Shown: piece after piece, positions 1 to 6,309 of the stretch
Layout: every line of letters starts with the position of its first letter
Position numbering within the stretch: position 1 is the first letter of the stretch
Source: WJMT01 sp041686095
GTDB lineage: Bacteria > Acidobacteriota > Aminicenantia > Aminicenantales > Aminicenantaceae
Reading direction: 5' to 3'
Length of the DNA: 7,213 nt
Assembly: GCA_041686095.1 (NCBI GenBank)
Contig: JAWLEN010000117.1
Span: 1-7,213 of the forward strand
Position numbers and translations under genes: made by a program
The notes under the pieces: generated by a model
What the model was told of the DNA's origin: nothing
What the model saw: the letters and a program-made list of their open reading frames with translations, nothing else
Databases searched by the model: none

Positions 1-107
1 AGAACATTTGGTTCTTTTTTTATAATGTCTTTTACTGTCTTAACAATGCCTATTAAAGGGATCAATTCTCCTTTTAACACAGGCTCATTTTTTTGCTCTT
101 TTGCCAT
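1..107 (-). CDS. 5' end of an unrecognised minus-strand gene (partial)
   Basis: On the minus strand an ATG at 107-105 opens a frame with no stop through to the left edge, giving 35 complete codons. The peptide begins MAKEQKNEPVLKGELIP and continues LIGIVKTVKDIIKKEP. It is lysine- and glutamate-rich and has no signal peptide, so it is probably cytoplasmic or a helical N-terminus. A GGAGA site (119-115) lies 7 bases upstream of the ATG, which supports both the start and the strand. The gene is divergent from the S9 peptidase at 318. A plus-strand open stretch at 25-267 overlaps it, but that stretch has no ribosome binding site and an unlikely composition, so I prefer the minus-strand reading. 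I do not recognise the family, and 35 residues are too few to assign a function. Confidence 0.55.
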   Translation of the reverse strand, partial: MAKEQKNEPVLKGELIPLIGIVKTVKDIIKKEPNV

Positions 108-114
108 TTTAGAC

Positions 115-119
115 TCTCC
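115..119 (-). promoter_or_regulatory. Shine-Dalgarno site of the divergent minus-strand gene
   Basis: The minus strand reads GGAGA here, followed by a 7-base spacer and an ATG. It is the main evidence that the short leftward frame is a real gene start. Confidence 0.55.
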
Positions 120-197
120 AATAGATATTTATGTATCATATTTATCATTTTATCTTAATGTAAGCAAATCCTTCTATGCCATCATTTTCTCGTCCAA

Positions 198-219
198 TGT
201 CAATTATTTTTATTTGACA
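198..219. repeat. Inverted repeat TGTCAA-N10-TTGACA in the divergent spacer
   Basis: Two perfect 6-base arms, TGTCAA (198-203) and TTGACA (214-219), are separated by an AT-only 10-base spacer. Each arm reads as a consensus -35 hexamer on the strand pointing away from the other. It could therefore be back-to-back -35 boxes for the divergent genes or a small operator. No good -10 box lies 16-18 bases beyond either arm, so the promoter reading is weak. Six-base arms can also arise by chance in DNA this AT-rich. Confidence 0.25.
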
Positions 220-248
220 AAAGATATCTGGCTTCACATCAAGCACCT

Positions 249-276
249 TTGTATGATATTAATGTAAAGATATAAT
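249..276 (+). promoter_or_regulatory. Candidate sigma-70-like promoter for the first S9 peptidase gene
   Basis: A perfect -10 hexamer TATAAT lies at 271-276. A weak -35-like TTGTAT (249-254, three of six consensus bases) sits 16 bases upstream. Transcription would start near 283, leaving a leader of about 35 nt that holds the AAGGAGG ribosome binding site at 302-308. The spacer is very AT-rich, so chance hexamers are expected. The position relative to the gene is what makes this one credible. Confidence 0.4.
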
Positions 277-317
277 TAAAGGTGATCTTATTTTAGAAAA
301 TAAGGAGGACAACTGAA

Positions 318-2396
318 ATGCGCAAGAATTTTTGTTTTTTTCTCATATTGATCTTTTCTCTATCCAGTATACTTATTGGGGCCAAAGGATCATTCACTCT
401 GGAACAAGTTCTGAGCGCTCCGTATCCATGGAGTCTGGTATCAGCCAAAAATGCCGACCGTATTGCCTGGGTGTTCAACTCCCAGGGTGCCAGAAATGTT
501 TGGACCGCAGCAGCGCCTGATTTTAAACCCATTAATCTGACTGGATTCTCCCGAGATGAAGTCTTTGAGATTCCGGATGTGAATATCACTGACAATGGCA
601 AGATCATTGTTTTTGTTAAAGGAGGCCGTCCCAACAGCGAAGGTTGGGTGACCAATTCTGACAGTGATCCGGCTGGAAGGGAACAGGCGGTTTGGGCGGT
701 TCGAACCGATACAAAGTTGATGTGGAAAATTGCTCAAGGGAGAGATCCAGTTCTTTCTCCTGATGGTCAATGGACTCTGTTGGTCAAAGATGGACTGATC
801 TATCGAGTCTCTCTGTCAACTCCTTCAGATCCCAGTGAAATGCCAGAGCTTGAATTGATGTTTAAAGCCGCTGGAAGTAACGGCTCTCCCCGATGGTCCC
901 CTGATGGCACAAAGATTGCTTTTGTCAGCAGGCGGGATGATCACAGCTTCATCGGAATTTACCATATAGACAAAAGAAATATCATATGGATTGCCCCCAG
1001 TGTTGACCGGGACAGCAATCCTTGCTGGTCTGGCGATGGGCAGAAAATCGCCTTTATTCGCCGGCCAGGACTTCAGTATGATGATTCCTCCGGTTTCCGT
1101 TATCGCGGACCTGCTGAACTTGAGATCTGGATTGCAGATGTGGATAAAGGAACAGCCAAAAAGATATGGAGTTCTCCTAAAAAAGAACCTCTTTTCTACT
1201 CCTTTAGAAACTTTGAACTGACTAATAATGATCAAATCCTCTTTACAGCAGAAAATGAAGAATGGAATCATGTGTATTCTCTTCCCATATCAGGAGGAGA
1301 ACTCGTTGACCTGACACCAGGAGAAGGATTTGTGGAACATCTAGGGCTCAGCTCAGACGGCCAAACTCTCTTTTTCAGCAGCAACCGAGCTGATATACAC
1401 GGAAGACATATCTATAAAGTCCCCACTTCAGGGGGAAAAGTGGTTCAGCTAACTAAAAAAGACACTATCGGCACTTATCCTGCAGCTTTGGGGTCAGGAA
1501 ATAAAGTGTCTTTTCTTTATGCCACAGCTGTCCACCCCACTTCTATTGCCATGATTCCAGCTGATGGTGGAAAGATAGAGGTTGTGGCACCGGAGGAGCT
1601 GCCGTCATCATTTCCCGTTAATGATTTGGTGATTCCTGAGTTAGTCATGGTCGAAGCTCCTGACGGACTGGAGGTTCCCTGTCAATTGTTTCTCCCCAAA
1701 GATGCCAAACCGGGTGATAACCGGCCTGGTGTGGTTTATACCCACGGAGGTCCTATCCGCCAGATGCTTTTAGGCTGGCATTATATGGAATTTTATTCAG
1801 AGGCCTATGGAATCAATCAGTATTTTGTCAATAAAGGATATGTGGTGATATCTGTCAACTACCGCAGCGGAATAGGATACGGCCGTTCATTCAGGGAAGC
1901 GGAAAATACGGGCAGGAGGGGGGCTGCTGAATATCAGGATGTCCTGGCAGGAGCCAAGTATCTTCAGGATCGTCCCGAAGTCGATCCCGACAGGATCGGT
2001 AAGTGGGGGCTTTCCTATGGAGGTCTTCTGACAGCCATGGCCCTGGCCCGGAATTCAGACATATTCAAGGTAGGTGTGGATATGGCTGGTGTGCATGATT
2101 GGTCTCAAATGTGGGGAAGGCCTGATGAAAATATGCGCCAAACAGCACGTGAGTCATCCCCAGTAGCTGATGTTGAGACCTGGACTTCTCCGGTTCTTTT
2201 TATCCATGGTGATGACGACCGTAACGTGCCTTTTCAGCAGACCACGGATATTGTTCAAAAGTTAAGAGCTAAAGGAGATGTCCATATTGAACTCATGATA
2301 GCTCCTGATGAGCCCCATGAGTTTCTCCTGTACAAAAACAGGATGGAGGCATACAAACGCACTTTTGAATTCATCAATCGTTTTATTGGAAAGTAG
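318..2396 (+). CDS. Secreted S9 family serine peptidase (prolyl oligopeptidase / acylaminoacyl-peptidase type)
   Basis: This 692-residue protein has the S9 architecture. Residues 1-22 form a signal peptide (MRK, then a hydrophobic run ending IGA). Residues from about 30 to 430 form a beta-propeller with PD40/WD40-like blades, seen as SPDG-type repeats near L146, W193, W237 and L344. Residues from about 435 to 692 are the alpha/beta-hydrolase domain. HGGP at 476-479 fits the oxyanion region. The likely catalytic triad is Ser566 (GLSYGG), Asp634 (HGDDDRNVP) and His667 (EPHEF). From family knowledge, S9 enzymes cleave short peptides, with the propeller limiting substrate size; the exact specificity (dipeptidyl, acylaminoacyl or prolyl) cannot be read here. 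The signal peptide implies a periplasmic or extracellular site. The start is supported by GGAGG at 304-308, 9 bases upstream. It is the first of a plus-strand series of peptidase genes and is 141 bp from a second S9 gene. Confidence 0.93.
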   Translation: MRKNFCFFLILIFSLSSILIGAKGSFTLEQVLSAPYPWSLVSAKNADRIAWVFNSQGARNVWTAAAPDFKPINLTGFSRDEVFEIPDVNITDNGKIIVFVKGGRPNSEGWVTNSDSDPAGREQAVWAVRTDTKLMWKIAQGRDPVLSPDGQWTLLVKDGLIYRVSLSTPSDPSEMPELELMFKAAGSNGSPRWSPDGTKIAFVSRRDDHSFIGIYHIDKRNIIWIAPSVDRDSNPCWSGDGQKIAFIRRPGLQYDDSSGFRYRGPAELEIWIADVDKGTAKKIWSSPKKEPLFYSFRNFELTNNDQILFTAENEEWNHVYSLPISGGELVDLTPGEGFVEHLGLSSDGQTLFFSSNRADIHGRHIYKVPTSGGKVVQLTKKDTIGTYPAALGSGNKVSFLYATAVHPTSIAMIPADGGKIEVVAPEELPSSFPVNDLVIPELVMVEAPDGLEVPCQLFLPKDAKPGDNRPGVVYTHGGPIRQMLLGWHYMEFYSEAYGINQYFVNKGYVVISVNYRSGIGYGRSFREAENTGRRGAAEYQDVLAGAKYLQDRPEVDPDRIGKWGLSYGGLLTAMALARNSDIFKVGVDMAGVHDWSQMWGRPDENMRQTARESSPVADVETWTSPVLFIHGDDDRNVPFQQTTDIVQKLRAKGDVHIELMIAPDEPHEFLLYKNRMEAYKRTFEFINRFIGK

Positions 2397-2445
2397 TCAG
2401 AAGATAAAAATTTGGTTGTGTTGCCAATCCGGTCACAGGCAATAA

Positions 2446-2474
2446 GGAGCTGATTCTTTTCTCAAAAGTGCTCC
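2446..2474 (+). other. Imperfect hairpin between the two S9 peptidase genes
   Basis: GGAGC (2446-2450) can pair with GCTCC (2470-2474), and CTTTT (2456-2460) with AAAAG (2464-2468) around a CTC loop. An asymmetric internal loop separates the two 5-bp stems. No run of T follows, so this is not a normal intrinsic terminator. It could be an RNA processing or stability element in a transcript covering both genes, or chance. Confidence 0.25.
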
Positions 2475-2510
2475 GTTAGAGCTGTTCATAATGATTTTCT
2501 TTACAATTAA

Positions 2511-2528
2511 TACATGGAATACATGGAG
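2511..2528 (+). repeat. 9-bp tandem near-duplication before the second S9 gene
   Basis: TACATGGAA is followed directly by TACATGGAG (one mismatch in nine). The duplication produces two extra in-frame ATGs at 2514 and 2523 upstream of the preferred start at 2538. It also supplies part of the GGAGG that serves as the ribosome binding site. Confidence 0.6.
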
Positions 2529-2529
2529 G
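2525..2529 (+). promoter_or_regulatory. Shine-Dalgarno site that sets the second S9 gene start at 2538
   Basis: GGAGG lies 8 bases before the ATG at 2538. The longer in-frame starts at 2514 and 2523 lack a comparable site, and they would put eight or five extra residues, including two acidic ones, in front of a normal signal peptide. Both facts favour 2538. Confidence 0.75.
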
Positions 2530-2537
2530 CTGGAAAC

Positions 2538-4601
2538 ATGAAAAAAATCAAATTAATTTGTGTCATTTTAACTTTTGCATTAACTGCCGTTAGCATTCAA
2601 GCTCAGGAAAAACGGCCCATGACCATAGATGACGCCTTGAATATGGTTCAGGTGGGAAATCCACTTGTATCTCCTGATGGAAATTGGGTGCTTTTCTCTC
2701 AGTCTGAGCTTAACTGGGAAGAAAATAAGAGAGAAACTAAATATTACATGGTATCTGCAGAGGGAGGTGAACCTTTCCAGTATATCGGCAAAAAAGGAGG
2801 AAGCCGTTTTCAGTTTTCTCCTGACGGACGCTTCTTGACTTTTTTGCGGAAAAAGGATGAAAAACAGCAGATATTCTTGATGCGGACTTCAGGAGGAGAA
2901 GCCGTTCCGTTGACAGAACATAAGAACAGCATAGGAAATTATAAGTGGGGACCCGGATCTCAAAAAATCTATTTCGTGGCAGAAGAACCTTTGACCAAGG
3001 AAGAAAAGAAAGAAAAAGAAGCGGGTTATGATTCCTTTTTTGTGGATGAAGGCCCTAATGGTCAAACCCGAGACAGCTGGGAAAACCTGTGGGTATTTGA
3101 TGTGAAGTCCAAGAAAGAAATCAGACTGACCGAAGAGGATTTCATGGTTGGAGATTTTGACATCTCCCCGGATAATCATTGGATTGTTTTTACAGCCAGG
3201 TATTCCAACCGCCGCAACGACCGATATAAAGATGAAATTTATCTTTTTGATATTGAATCCAAAGAGAAGAAGCAATTAACCAATAATAAAACCCCAGAGA
3301 GCGGCCTGACATGGTCTCCAAATGGAAAAATCATTGCTTATCTGGCTTCCGGCGATCAATTATGGCTTAACCGAAATGCCAAGGTTTTTCTTATGGATAT
3401 ACAAACCGAAGACTACCGATTGCTTTCCCAAAAATATGAAGGGACCATCCGAAAACTTGCCTGGACTCAAGACAGTCAAAACATACTCTTCCAAGGCCAG
3501 CAAAGAAGCAACGTCAATTTATATACCATCAATATTCAAAGCAGTGAATATCGAAATCTGACCAATGTTTCCGGAAGTTTGAGTGTTGGGTCTTTTTCTC
3601 GGGACCGCAGACGGATCGCTTACACTTTTTCTGATTATGATACTCCATCGGATGTGTATGTGACTGAGGTGGATTCCTTCAAGCCTGTTCAGCTATCCAA
3701 TGCTAATCCCTGGGTAAAAAAAGAACTTTTGCTGGCTGATATGAAGATTCTTCAGTGGGAAAGCATCAAGGACTTTACTATAGAGGGGCTTCTTCATCTT
3801 CCTTCAGACTATAAAAAAGGGCAGAAATTGCCGCTTCTTTTGAATATTCATGGTGGTCCGGCTGGTTGTTTCACCAACAGCTTCCGGGCTCATTATCATA
3901 TCTATGCCGGACTCGGTTACGCTTCACTCTCTCCCAATGTCCGTGGCTCCAGCGGATACACAGACAAGCTTCGTGAAGGAAACACTATTCAAGCCGGAGA
4001 TGGTATCGGGAAAGGCGATTTTTGGGATCTGATGAAAGGAATGGACCATGTGATTGCTCAGGGTTATGCTGATCCGGATAAACTAGCTCTTCGGGGCTGG
4101 AGTTACGGAGGGATTCTGGGAGGATGGACCATCACTCAGACCCATAGGTTTAAAGCGGCTTCTCTGGGGGCAGGAGTCTATGCCTGGCCATGCGAATACG
4201 GACCGGGATTCAATCATGATGTAAGGCTCTGGCATATTGGAGGCACACCCTGGACAAATACAGAGGCCTGGTTGGAGCAGTCTGCATTCACTCATGTGGA
4301 AAATGTCAAAACACCGACTTTTCTCATTCACGGCATGAAAGATACCACAGACACAGAAGCCCAAAGTATGCTCTTTTTTACAGCTTTGAAAGATATCGAA
4401 AAAGCACCGGTTCGATATGTCCGGGTTCCCCGAGAGCCACATGGATTCAGGGAGCCGCGCCACCAGCGAACTCGAACGATTGAAGAAATCAAATGGTTTC
4501 AAAAACATGTTCTGAATAAGGACTGGAATCCTTGGGAGCGGGAAAGCGAAAAAAAAGACAAGGGCAAAGAGGAAGAGAATAAACAGGAGAAGGAGAAATA
4601 A
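2538..4601 (+). CDS. Secreted S9 family serine peptidase with charged C-terminal tail
   Basis: This 687-residue protein starts MKKIKLICVILTFALTAV; signal cleavage is likely after Ala22 (SIQA/QEK). A PD40-type beta-propeller covers residues from about 30 to 400, with repeats such as VSPDGNW, FSPDGRF, ISPDNHW and WSPNGK. The hydrolase domain follows from about 410: HGGP at 438-441, nucleophile Ser522 (GWSYGG), likely Asp602 (HGMKD) and His635 (EPHGF). After the Asp, the usual V-P of the S9 motif HGxxDxxVP is replaced by D-T, which is unusual. The last 19 residues or so are almost all Lys, Glu, Asp, Gln and Asn, a tail beyond the normal hydrolase end. Size and layout match the first S9 enzyme, but the sequences differ widely, so this is an old paralogue or a different S9 subgroup rather than a recent duplicate. 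Peptide cleavage outside the cytoplasm is expected; specificity is unknown. Its stop overlaps the next gene's start by one base. Confidence 0.93.
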   Translation: MKKIKLICVILTFALTAVSIQAQEKRPMTIDDALNMVQVGNPLVSPDGNWVLFSQSELNWEENKRETKYYMVSAEGGEPFQYIGKKGGSRFQFSPDGRFLTFLRKKDEKQQIFLMRTSGGEAVPLTEHKNSIGNYKWGPGSQKIYFVAEEPLTKEEKKEKEAGYDSFFVDEGPNGQTRDSWENLWVFDVKSKKEIRLTEEDFMVGDFDISPDNHWIVFTARYSNRRNDRYKDEIYLFDIESKEKKQLTNNKTPESGLTWSPNGKIIAYLASGDQLWLNRNAKVFLMDIQTEDYRLLSQKYEGTIRKLAWTQDSQNILFQGQQRSNVNLYTINIQSSEYRNLTNVSGSLSVGSFSRDRRRIAYTFSDYDTPSDVYVTEVDSFKPVQLSNANPWVKKELLLADMKILQWESIKDFTIEGLLHLPSDYKKGQKLPLLLNIHGGPAGCFTNSFRAHYHIYAGLGYASLSPNVRGSSGYTDKLREGNTIQAGDGIGKGDFWDLMKGMDHVIAQGYADPDKLALRGWSYGGILGGWTITQTHRFKAASLGAGVYAWPCEYGPGFNHDVRLWHIGGTPWTNTEAWLEQSAFTHVENVKTPTFLIHGMKDTTDTEAQSMLFFTALKDIEKAPVRYVRVPREPHGFREPRHQRTRTIEEIKWFQKHVLNKDWNPWERESEKKDKGKEEENKQEKEK
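4585..4595 (+). promoter_or_regulatory. Ribosome binding site of the PLP enzyme, inside the end of the peptidase gene
   Basis: Two copies of AGGAG (4585-4589 and 4591-4595) lie 11 and 5 bases before the ATG at 4601. They also encode part of the Lys/Glu tail of the peptidase. Stop and start overlap as TAATG, the usual arrangement for translational coupling. Confidence 0.7.
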
Positions 4602-5833
4602 TGACATTAGATATTGATTTTGTGAGAAAGCAGTTTCCAGCTCTTTCAGGGGAGTGGATTTTTTTTGATAATGCCGGAGGTTCCCAGACTCTTCAATCTG
4701 TTATAGACAGGATCAGCGAATACTTATTGACTTCAGATGTCCAGTTGGGCGCTTCCTATGGACTATCCCAATTAGCTGGAGAAAGAGTGAATAAAGCGGC
4801 TGAGTCCATGGCTGAATTGATCAACGCCAAAAAATCATCTGAAATCGTGATGGGTTCGTCAACATCTCTGTTGATACGGATTCTGTCTTTGTGTTTGGGT
4901 GAAAAGTTTAATTCAGGGGGTGAGATCATTGTCACAAACTGTGACCATGAAGCCAATATAGGTCCGTGGAGAGACCTGCAAGAAAAAGGATTGAAAATCA
5001 AAGAATGGAAAATAAACCGTGATTCCCTAAGATTAGAACTGGAAGACCTGAAAAATTTGATATCTCCTAAAACCAAATTAGTGGCCGTGAACCATGTGTC
5101 TAATATTCTAGGAACCATCAACCCTATCAAGAAAATTGCATCAATAGTTCATAATAATGGAGCTATGACCTGTGTGGATGGAGTGGCTTATGCGCCCCAC
5201 CGTTTGATTGATGTTCAGGATTGGGATGTGGATTTTTATACCTTTAGTTTCTATAAAGTCTATGGGCCTCACTATGCTTTGCTGTATGGAAAAGAACCCT
5301 TGTTACTGGATATCCCTGGAATCAATCACTTTTTCATCAAACAAACCGATATCCCTCTCAAATTCCAGCCTGGAAATGTTAATTTTGAATTAAGTTACGG
5401 AATGATGGGATTTTGTGATTATGTGCATGAATTTGCCGGATATCATGAAAAAAGAAAAAAAGAGAGTTTTTTGAGACAGAAAGCTTTAACCACTTTTAAC
5501 CTGATAAGAGGCCATGAGGAAGTCTTGAGTGGGCGTCTTCTTGATTACCTGAATAGCAAACCTAATGTCAGAATCATTGGAGAAAAAATTCCTGACAGCT
5601 CAAAAAGAGTGCCCACTATTTCGTTTGTGGTTGATGGGATAAAAAGCGATTCCATCACCAGAGAAGTGGATAAATATAAAATCGGCATTCGTTATGGACA
5701 TTTTTATGCTAAACGGCTCATAGATGCTTTAGAGCTGGACAAACAAAATGGTGTCATTCGAGTCAGTATGGTTCATTACAACACTTTAGAGGAAGTGGAC
5801 CGCCTGATACAGATTTTTGACCGATTATTTTAA
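4601..5833 (+). CDS. Class V aminotransferase-fold PLP enzyme, VC1184-like (not a typical cysteine desulfurase)
   Basis: This 410-residue cytoplasmic protein has no signal peptide and a normal length for fold-type I class V PLP enzymes. Visible motifs are FFDNAGGSQ at 21-29 (substrate/PLP entry), CDHEAN with His116 and Asn119 (ring stacking and contact), VNHVSNILG from 163, VDGVAYAPH with Asp193 (pairs with the pyridine nitrogen), and SFYKVYGPH with Lys219, the likely Schiff-base lysine. The pattern recalls the VC1184 subfamily usually named cysteine desulfurase family protein. However, where SufS/NifS enzymes have RxGHHCA, this protein reads RYGHFYA (364-370), with Tyr369 at the cysteine position, so the persulfide-forming residue is absent. 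The reaction is therefore unassigned; lyase, epimerase or aminotransferase activity on an amino acid is possible. The TAATG overlap and strong ribosome binding site point to co-translation with the upstream secreted peptidase, so a role with peptide-derived substrates is an inference. Confidence 0.88.
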   Translation: MTLDIDFVRKQFPALSGEWIFFDNAGGSQTLQSVIDRISEYLLTSDVQLGASYGLSQLAGERVNKAAESMAELINAKKSSEIVMGSSTSLLIRILSLCLGEKFNSGGEIIVTNCDHEANIGPWRDLQEKGLKIKEWKINRDSLRLELEDLKNLISPKTKLVAVNHVSNILGTINPIKKIASIVHNNGAMTCVDGVAYAPHRLIDVQDWDVDFYTFSFYKVYGPHYALLYGKEPLLLDIPGINHFFIKQTDIPLKFQPGNVNFELSYGMMGFCDYVHEFAGYHEKRKKESFLRQKALTTFNLIRGHEEVLSGRLLDYLNSKPNVRIIGEKIPDSSKRVPTISFVVDGIKSDSITREVDKYKIGIRYGHFYAKRLIDALELDKQNGVIRVSMVHYNTLEEVDRLIQIFDRLF

Positions 5834-5847
5834 ACAAAGATAAAGTC

Positions 5848-6206
5848 ATGAAGAAAAAATTATTATTGGCATTTATTCTTTTTATTTTTTCGTGGGTTTT
5901 TTCAATGAATTTGTTTTCAAACCAACCGAAATTTTCCAACCAATGTGTTTATGGGCGTTTCATTAAAACCAGACTCATCCCGACTTATCAGAGCCTGGTG
6001 GAAAGAAGAAGAGACTGTGTTGAAATTAGACCAGACTGTTACCTTAAAGTGTTTGAGATCATGGATTATTCAGAAGGCGCCACTATATTACCCGGGTCAA
6101 ATCGATTTTGGATCGATTGGGTTCAGAATTTGATGTAGTGCCTTTGGATGTGTTTATCAAGATGGCAGGAGAGAACTTCACATTCAAAGAAAGATATTTA
6201 AAATAA
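5848..6206 (+). pseudogene. Probable frame-broken remnant of a secreted-protein gene
   Basis: An ATG at 5848, 14 bases after the PLP enzyme's stop, opens a 96-codon frame (to 6138). It starts with a convincing signal peptide (MKKKLLLAFILFIFSWVFS), but the rest has an odd composition with no recognisable domain. A second frame is open from 5909 to 6133. A third, open only from 6057 to the TAA at 6204-6206, has a protein-like end: LDRLGSEFDVVPLDVF, then IKMAGENFTFKERYLK. Dropping one base near 6105 would join the second frame (YYPGQI) to this third frame. The simplest reading is a gene that lost much of its middle and gained frameshifts, leaving a signal peptide and a C-terminal tail. The start has no clear Shine-Dalgarno site, unlike most neighbours. 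The alternative is a real 96-residue secreted protein in the first frame; I consider that less likely. I cannot name the ancestral family. Confidence 0.5.
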
Positions 6207-6229
6207 TAATTACATGAGCCGTTTAATTC

Positions 6230-6256
6230 TTGCATATATCCATATCTAAATATTAT
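6230..6256 (+). promoter_or_regulatory. Weak candidate promoter before the C69 dipeptidase gene
   Basis: TTGCAT (6230-6235) and TATTAT (6251-6256) are separated by 15 bases, shorter than the ideal 17. They lie in a roughly 100-bp AT-rich gap between the broken gene and the dipeptidase. If real, the dipeptidase could be transcribed apart from the upstream genes. The match is poor enough that chance is a fair explanation. Confidence 0.2.
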
Positions 6257-6309
6257 CATATTCAGAAGCATTAGAATTTAAGATGAATTCAAATGATGGA
6301 GATCAAACC

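Noticed and set aside
25..267. Plus-strand 80-codon frame at the left edge
   Set aside because: It has no ribosome binding site, spans the AT-rich divergent spacer, and overlaps a minus-strand gene start that does have a good Shine-Dalgarno site.
293..1271. Minus-strand frames of 109 to 148 codons inside the first S9 gene
   Set aside because: They lie opposite a clear full-length peptidase, have no ribosome binding sites, and show no recognisable domain; they are shadows.
2421..2442. TTGCC / GGCAA pairing as a terminator after the first S9 gene
   Set aside because: The stem is only 5 bp with a 12-base loop and no following T-run, too weak to call.
318..4601. Recent tandem duplication of the S9 gene
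   Set aside because: The two proteins share architecture and triad order but differ widely in sequence, including the motifs around the Ser, Asp and His, so they are old paralogues or separate acquisitions.
4083..4607. Minus-strand 174-codon frame opposite the end of the second S9 gene
   Set aside because: Its Phe/Leu-rich start is the complement of the Lys/Glu tail codons, so it mimics a signal peptide by chance. The plus-strand coding evidence is decisive.
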